Source: Hyphomicrobium_A sp964405975 (GTDB lineage Bacteria > Pseudomonadota > Alphaproteobacteria > Rhizobiales > Hyphomicrobiaceae). From it: DNA of 36,855 bases. Shown here one piece after another: positions 32,598-36,855 of this stretch (the stretch's first letter is position 1; the number at the start of each line of letters is the position of its first letter). Location of the stretch: positions 1 through 36,855 of the forward strand of contig CAYOPW010000023.1 in assembly GCA_964405975.1 (NCBI GenBank). Direction: 5' to 3'. Both the position numbers and the translations under genes were made by a program. Under the pieces are notes generated by a model. The model had not been told where the DNA came from. It was given only the letters and a program-made list of their open reading frames with translations, and searched no databases.

Positions 32598-33362
32598 ATG
32601 GCTGTTGAAGACGAGGGGAAAAGTCCAGCTTTCCCGGAGGTTAAGGCGGCTGCAGCCGACTCCCGGGCGCTTGTTCGAACGGCGCTGAAAGGGGCTCTGG
32701 CGACTGTTCAAAAAGGCTCCGGGCACCCCTACGCTTCGTTAGTTTTAGTTGCGACGGAGCCCGATGGAAGCCCTGTCCTCCTCATCTCGCGCTTGGCGCT
32801 CCACACCAAAAACCTTCAAAGTGATTCGCGGGCGACCTTGCTTATCGACGGGACGGGCGACGCCGGCGATCCAATGACAGGCGCGCGCGTTACCTTGATC
32901 GGGAACGCGCAACCGACGCAAAGCGCCACGGCGCGGGCGCGCTTCCTTGCTCGCCACCCTTCGGCTGTGGGATATGCCGACTTTGCTGATTTTAGTTTCT
33001 ACGATTTGCAGCCCGAACACGCACATTTCATCGGGGGCTTTGGGCGCATCGTCGATGTGGATGCCGCCAATCTGCTGCTGTCTTTAGAGGGAGCTGAACC
33101 CCTTGTTGCCTCCGAGCCGGACATCGTGTCGCACATGAACGCCGACCACGCGGACGCGCTTGAGCTTTGCGCAACCAACCTTTTGGGAGGCGTTGGTGGA
33201 GCGTGGCGCATGACCGGAATTGATCCGGAAGGCTGCGACCTCGTACTGGGTGCGCGTGCGCTGCGGCTGCCATTCGGCCCGCGCGTTACGTCGCCAGCGG
33301 AAGCACGCCAAGAATTTGTGCGTCTGACGAAAGCAGCACGCGGTAACGACATTAACTCTTGA
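32598..33362 (+). CDS. HugZ-like flavin/heme split-barrel protein with DUF2470 domain
   Basis: The 254-residue protein combines a pyridoxamine-5'-phosphate-oxidase-like split barrel (about residues 20-165) with a C-terminal DUF2470 domain that begins around the motif HMNADHAD at 179-186. This architecture is that of HugZ, a heme-degrading enzyme in Helicobacter and Campylobacter, but many members are uncharacterised. HFIGGFGRIVDVD at 143-155 closes the barrel as in the family. Whether this member binds heme, flavin or another cofactor cannot be told here. It diverges from chvI with 139 bases between starts, and its 3' end overlaps pyrE by 11 bases, tail to tail. Confidence 0.85.
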   Translation: MAVEDEGKSPAFPEVKAAAADSRALVRTALKGALATVQKGSGHPYASLVLVATEPDGSPVLLISRLALHTKNLQSDSRATLLIDGTGDAGDPMTGARVTLIGNAQPTQSATARARFLARHPSAVGYADFADFSFYDLQPEHAHFIGGFGRIVDVDAANLLLSLEGAEPLVASEPDIVSHMNADHADALELCATNLLGGVGGAWRMTGIDPEGCDLVLGARALRLPFGPRVTSPAEARQEFVRLTKAARGNDINS

Positions 33363-33945
33363 AATCAGCAAGCGTTAAAATTGGCGTTAGCGACAGGCCC
33401 GCCGCAGTAAACGCGTCTGCCGCACCCTCCTGACGGTCAACCACTGTGACGACGCGCACGACGTCGGCGCCTTCTGAGCGGACGGCTTCGGCAGCCTTGA
33501 TGGCGGATCCTCCCGTGGTCGTTACGTCCTCGACGATGACAACCTTCTTCCCCTTTAAATTATCGCCGTTCGCCAATCCCTCTACGAGGCTGCGCGTCCC
33601 ATGATCCTTTGGCTGTTTGCGCACAAAGAATGCCGCGATCGGCCTGCCATGCGTTTGGCTAACCGCGGCGACCGCAGACGCGATTGGGACCGCGCCCATT
33701 TCAAGCCCGCCAACAAGATCAGCATCAAGGTCATCAATGGCATCAAGAATGAGCGTTGCAATATGATGAGCACCTTCTGCATCCAGCATCGTCGGCTTCA
33801 TATTGAAGTAGTACGAAGACGTGCGACCTGAGGCCAGTGTCACCTCCTTGCCCGACTGAAATGAACGGGTCTTGATGATTTCGATGAGCCGTTCGCGCCG
33901 GCGCGCGGCATCTTCGGGCCTTGAGGCTGCGGCACTGTGCGGCAT
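33352..33945 (-). CDS. pyrE: orotate phosphoribosyltransferase
   Basis: PyrE converts orotate and PRPP to OMP in pyrimidine synthesis. The start at 33945 gives MPHSAAASRPED and 197 residues; an upstream in-frame start at 33984 would add 13 residues with no family support. SGRTSSYYFNMKP binds orotate, FFVRKQPKDHG is the flexible catalytic loop, and VEDVTTTGGSA is the PRPP-binding motif at about 128-138. The protein matches the alphaproteobacterial form. It is convergent with the HugZ-like gene and divergent from the glycosyltransferase. Confidence 0.95.
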   Translation of the reverse strand: MPHSAAASRPEDAARRRERLIEIIKTRSFQSGKEVTLASGRTSSYYFNMKPTMLDAEGAHHIATLILDAIDDLDADLVGGLEMGAVPIASAVAAVSQTHGRPIAAFFVRKQPKDHGTRSLVEGLANGDNLKGKKVVIVEDVTTTGGSAIKAAEAVRSEGADVVRVVTVVDRQEGAADAFTAAGLSLTPILTLADFKS

Positions 33946-34057
33946 CTGTGCTTCTCTCCGTCTTACTCGTGCTGGTTTGCGCAATCGCCCGACTGCGCTA
34001 TCAGTGTCAAGTCCGCGGGCCGTGGCCCTTTATAAGGGGACCTATCGAGCGCGCTGC

Positions 34058-35842
34058 ATGACCGAAGTTTCCCCGACTCTTGCACAGTTTGAGCAGAGAA
34101 GCGCCCGCGCCATCGACGTGGCCGCCAAGCGTCCCTGGCTCGCTGCCGCACTGCTCATCGCGATTGGGCTCATTTGCTTGCTGCCGGGGCTCTTGGCGCT
34201 GCCACCCGTCGACCGTACGGAAGTCATCTACGCAGAAAGCTCGCGCGCCATGCTGGAGCGCGGCGAGTTCCTGGACGCGCGCTTTTTGGAGCAGCGATCC
34301 CCGATTCGTCCTATTGGGATCTATTGGCTCCAGATTGCGTCAGGCAAGCTCTTCGGTGCAGGTGCGTGGGATTCGATCACGACTTACAGGATTCCATCAC
34401 TTCTAGCCGGTCTTCTGGCCGTTCTCGCAGTTTGGTGGCTGCTGCGTCCGCTGCTCGGGCCGCAGGCGTCTCTGATTGCGGCTGCGTTCTACGCTGTGAC
34501 ACCGATCGTGGCGTTGCAAGCCCAGCTGGCAATACCCGAAGGACCGCTTCTGCTTGCCATGGCTTTGGCCCAACTCTCACTCCTGCGCATCTATTGTGCG
34601 GGAGAAAGCGAACGCCATACGGGGCTGGCGATCATGTTCTGGTGTGCACAGGGCTTCGGCATCCTGCTCAATGCGCTCGCGGTGCCGATCCTGTCGCTAT
34701 CGACGATCATTGCGCTCTTTATCTTCGACCGGAGGCTTGGCTGGCTCATGCGGCTGCGTCCGCTATGGGGGCTGCCGCTGGTGATTGTGATCGCCGCGCC
34801 CTGGCTTTTGGTTCGCGCGCATTTTGATGGCGGCGTCCCCTTTCAATCTTTGACGTGGTGGAAGTTCTTGAAGGCGCTGGGCGGCGCACAGGACATGAAA
34901 TGGCAGGCTGCGCCGTTCACCTTCACGCTGGCGCTCATTTTGGGCTTCCTTCCTGGCGCGGTGTTGCTGGTTCCCGCAGTCAAGGGGCTCTGGACGGACC
35001 GGGCCGCAGCCTTGCAGCGCTTCCTCTTCGCTTGGCTTATTGGCTATCTCGCGTACCTGGAGCTCGTAGCCAGCAAGCCTGCGCTTTACACCGTGCAAGC
35101 AGTTTTCCCGGCCGCAGCCGCTACTGCCGCCCTTGCGTTGGGACGCAATGGGAACCTTGAGATTCCGGCCGGGATGTTGCGGCTGCCTTGGTGGCTTATG
35201 CTTGCGGTGATGGTGGTCTACTTTGCAAGTGTGCTGTGGCTTGCGGGAACACCGCCCGGCGTATTTATCGTCACTGGTGCAATCGTAATAACGGCACTGT
35301 TTACGTTGGCGGCGATCACTGCCGGCCGCAACCTTGCTGCGGCGTGGCTGGTTTCCATCGTCGCGGGCGTCGCGTTGTTGCTCGGGTTCACGTTCGGCGT
35401 CTTGCTGCCTCATTTGGAGAGGGCATGGCCCGCTGCACGCATTGCCGAGGCCACCGCGCCCCTGCAACGTTGCGTCTCCGGGCCGGTCCGAGTTGTCGGG
35501 TTTCGTGAGCCCAGCACTGTTTTTGTGCTCGGCCGGCAAAGCATCGTCTTTCCGGACAAGCTCGCCGCTTGGATTGCAGGCGGAAGTGAGGGCATCGCCG
35601 TCGTCGAGGATCGGTGGGATGGGGAAGTTCAAGCAGAACTACTAGCCCGCGGCGCAAAGCTGGGGCAGCGCGCCGGCTGCATCGAAGCCTTCAATATCAT
35701 GCGCGGCTGCCCATTGTCCTTCTCGATTTACGTAACGGGGAAGCAGACGCTCGATGACTCCTGCTCTGTTGCGCCGGCCAACGTCTGCAAGGGCTCTCCC
35801 CCACCGCACGGCACGAATCATAACTCTTCACGCTGTTATTGA
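34058..35842 (+). CDS. multi-pass membrane glycosyltransferase, ArnT/PMT-like (GT-C fold)
   Basis: The chosen start at 34058 gives MTEVSPTLAQ and 594 residues; the frame is open upstream but that part lies over the pyrE start. After the first membrane helix comes LPPVDRTEVIYAESSRAML, matching the first external loop of ArnT and PMT-type enzymes, where an acidic residue is catalytic. The motif later in that loop, normally KPP..YW, reads RPIGIYWLQ here. About ten further hydrophobic helices follow, then a soluble C-terminal region of about 130 residues. Such enzymes transfer sugars from polyprenyl phosphate donors to lipid A, glycans or proteins. The acceptor is unknown. Confidence 0.8.
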   Translation: MTEVSPTLAQFEQRSARAIDVAAKRPWLAAALLIAIGLICLLPGLLALPPVDRTEVIYAESSRAMLERGEFLDARFLEQRSPIRPIGIYWLQIASGKLFGAGAWDSITTYRIPSLLAGLLAVLAVWWLLRPLLGPQASLIAAAFYAVTPIVALQAQLAIPEGPLLLAMALAQLSLLRIYCAGESERHTGLAIMFWCAQGFGILLNALAVPILSLSTIIALFIFDRRLGWLMRLRPLWGLPLVIVIAAPWLLVRAHFDGGVPFQSLTWWKFLKALGGAQDMKWQAAPFTFTLALILGFLPGAVLLVPAVKGLWTDRAAALQRFLFAWLIGYLAYLELVASKPALYTVQAVFPAAAATAALALGRNGNLEIPAGMLRLPWWLMLAVMVVYFASVLWLAGTPPGVFIVTGAIVITALFTLAAITAGRNLAAAWLVSIVAGVALLLGFTFGVLLPHLERAWPAARIAEATAPLQRCVSGPVRVVGFREPSTVFVLGRQSIVFPDKLAAWIAGGSEGIAVVEDRWDGEVQAELLARGAKLGQRAGCIEAFNIMRGCPLSFSIYVTGKQTLDDSCSVAPANVCKGSPPPHGTNHNSSRCY

Positions 35843-35938
35843 GCGCAAACGACTTGTTTATGCGCCACCCGGCGCCTTCAATCCGCCCCCCGAATCGCGT
35901 CATGGTAGCCTGTGCAAGTCGAGCCGGGGAGCATATCC

Positions 35939-36855
35939 ATGGTCGCGCGAAATTCTGGTGGCGAAGGAGCGGGCAGTGGGCCGCGCCCGCGCGGGAAAAA
36001 GCGCAAGTCCTCCAAAGCGGTCTTTGAGAAAAAGACCATAGCGCTCGTCTACGATTTCGACGGCACGCTCTCACCGCGCCCCATGCAGGATTACGCCTTC
36101 CTGCCTCAGATCGGCCAGGACGCTCGCGCCTTCTGGAAAGAGTCCAACCGGCTGGCAAAAGAGCAGGGCGCTGATGCCCTCATCACCTACATGCACCTGC
36201 TCTACAAGAAGGCGAAGGATGCCGGCGTGCGCATCGACCGCAAAGATCTCGTCGCGCAAGGGCGCAACGTCGAGCTCTTCCCCGGCGTGGAGGACTGGTT
36301 CGATGCCATCGGCGACTACGTGCAGGGGCACGCGGAAACGCATGGCGTCAGCTTGCGTCACTACCTTATCTCATCGGGGCTCACCGAGATCATCGAGGGC
36401 ACGCGCATTTACAAGCGCTTCCACAACGTGTTCGCGTCTGAATACTGGTTTGAGGCCTACGATCTGCCCTACCCCAAGCGCGTCATCACCGATACCGGCA
36501 AGACGCAGTACCTGTTCCGCATCAACAAGGGCATTGAGGACTTGGGCGACACCATCAACGAGCACATGCCCGAAGACGCGCGGCCGATTCCCTTTTCCAA
36601 CATGATCTATTTCGGTGACGGCGACACCGACGTGCCCTCGATGGCGGTGACGCGCAAGAACGGCGGGCATGCGGTCGCGGTCTACCCGCCGGGCAAGGCC
36701 AAGAAAAAGTGCGTTGATCTGTTCAAAGCCGGCCGCTGCGATTTCTTCGCGCCCGCCGACTACCGCCGCGGCTCAGATCTGTTCAAGCGCACATGCTTGC
36801 TCATCGACCGCATCTTGGCGGACATCCGTTTGCAGGAGGAGGTGTGGCGGTTGGG
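35939..36855 (+). CDS. HAD-superfamily phosphatase, 3' end outside the window
   Basis: The ATG at 35939 has the Shine-Dalgarno GGGGAG at 35926-35931, and the frame stays open to the window end (305 complete codons). A basic N-terminal stretch (about residues 14-32, with GKKRKSSK) precedes HAD motif I, VYDFDGTLSP, around residue 40. LISSGLTEII looks like motif II, and YFGDGDTDVPSM is the metal-binding motif IV. The spacing recalls phosphoserine-phosphatase-like HAD enzymes. The substrate cannot be named. It lies 96 bases after the glycosyltransferase on the same strand. Confidence 0.85.
   Translation, partial: MVARNSGGEGAGSGPRPRGKKRKSSKAVFEKKTIALVYDFDGTLSPRPMQDYAFLPQIGQDARAFWKESNRLAKEQGADALITYMHLLYKKAKDAGVRIDRKDLVAQGRNVELFPGVEDWFDAIGDYVQGHAETHGVSLRHYLISSGLTEIIEGTRIYKRFHNVFASEYWFEAYDLPYPKRVITDTGKTQYLFRINKGIEDLGDTINEHMPEDARPIPFSNMIYFGDGDTDVPSMAVTRKNGGHAVAVYPPGKAKKKCVDLFKAGRCDFFAPADYRRGSDLFKRTCLLIDRILADIRLQEEVWRL

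Noticed and set aside
1..36855. Mobile elements, CRISPR arrays, prophage, toxin-antitoxin or defence genes
   Set aside because: None was seen. The genes are core housekeeping and signalling genes in conserved order.

Overview
The window is chromosomal DNA from an alphaproteobacterium, most likely of the order Hyphomicrobiales (Rhizobiales). Four things point there: the gene order trpF-trpB-trpA-accD-folC and aroA-cmk-rpsA, the ChvG/ChvI two-component pair next to a short HprK kinase and PTS proteins, an alphaproteobacterial-type AddB, and an FYDLN-type acidic zinc-ribbon protein. I would not name a genus. There are no insertion sequences, integrases, phage genes, CRISPR arrays or toxin-antitoxin genes. 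Nearly all of it is core genome.

Layout. Positions 121-715 (minus) hold tRNA-Ala(GGC) and the FYDLN protein. Positions 878-5023 (plus) hold aroA-cmk-rpsA (shikimate pathway, CMP kinase, ribosomal protein S1). A 100-N assembly gap follows, flanked by a duplicated 37-base sequence. Positions 5354-7019 (plus) hold sppA, ihfB and a LapA-domain gene. Positions 7136-12713 (plus) hold trpF, trpB, trpA, accD and folC. Positions 12881-24892 (minus) are a compact run that reads, in transcription order, PAS sensor kinase, TsaE-AmgK fusion, murU, addB, addA, trxA. ahcY (minus) follows, then a 382-base AT-rich intergenic region with two inverted repeats, then a divergent TadG-like von Willebrand factor A gene with a strong terminator. 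Positions 28389-32458 (minus) hold a signalling cluster, chvI-chvG-hprK-EIIA-HPr. The right end holds a HugZ-like gene (plus), pyrE (minus, 3' ends overlapping), a multi-pass membrane glycosyltransferase (plus) and a HAD phosphatase that runs off the window.

How the genes work together. AmgK and MurU form the anomeric recycling route that turns MurNAc into UDP-MurNAc without MurA. AmgK is fused to TsaE, the ATPase of tRNA t6A synthesis, and its operon also carries the AddAB recombination nuclease and a sensor kinase. The HPr/EIIA/HprK set is a regulatory PTS with no sugar permease, encoded beside the ChvG/ChvI envelope and acid-stress pair. ahcY is preceded by a perfect 10-bp inverted repeat that looks like an operator.

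I found no convincing wholly new system. The items most worth a second look are the ahcY upstream repeats, the kinase-TsaE/AmgK-MurU-AddBA operon, the in-frame hexanucleotide tract at the end of rpsA with its likely artefactual gap, and the orphan TadG-like protein.
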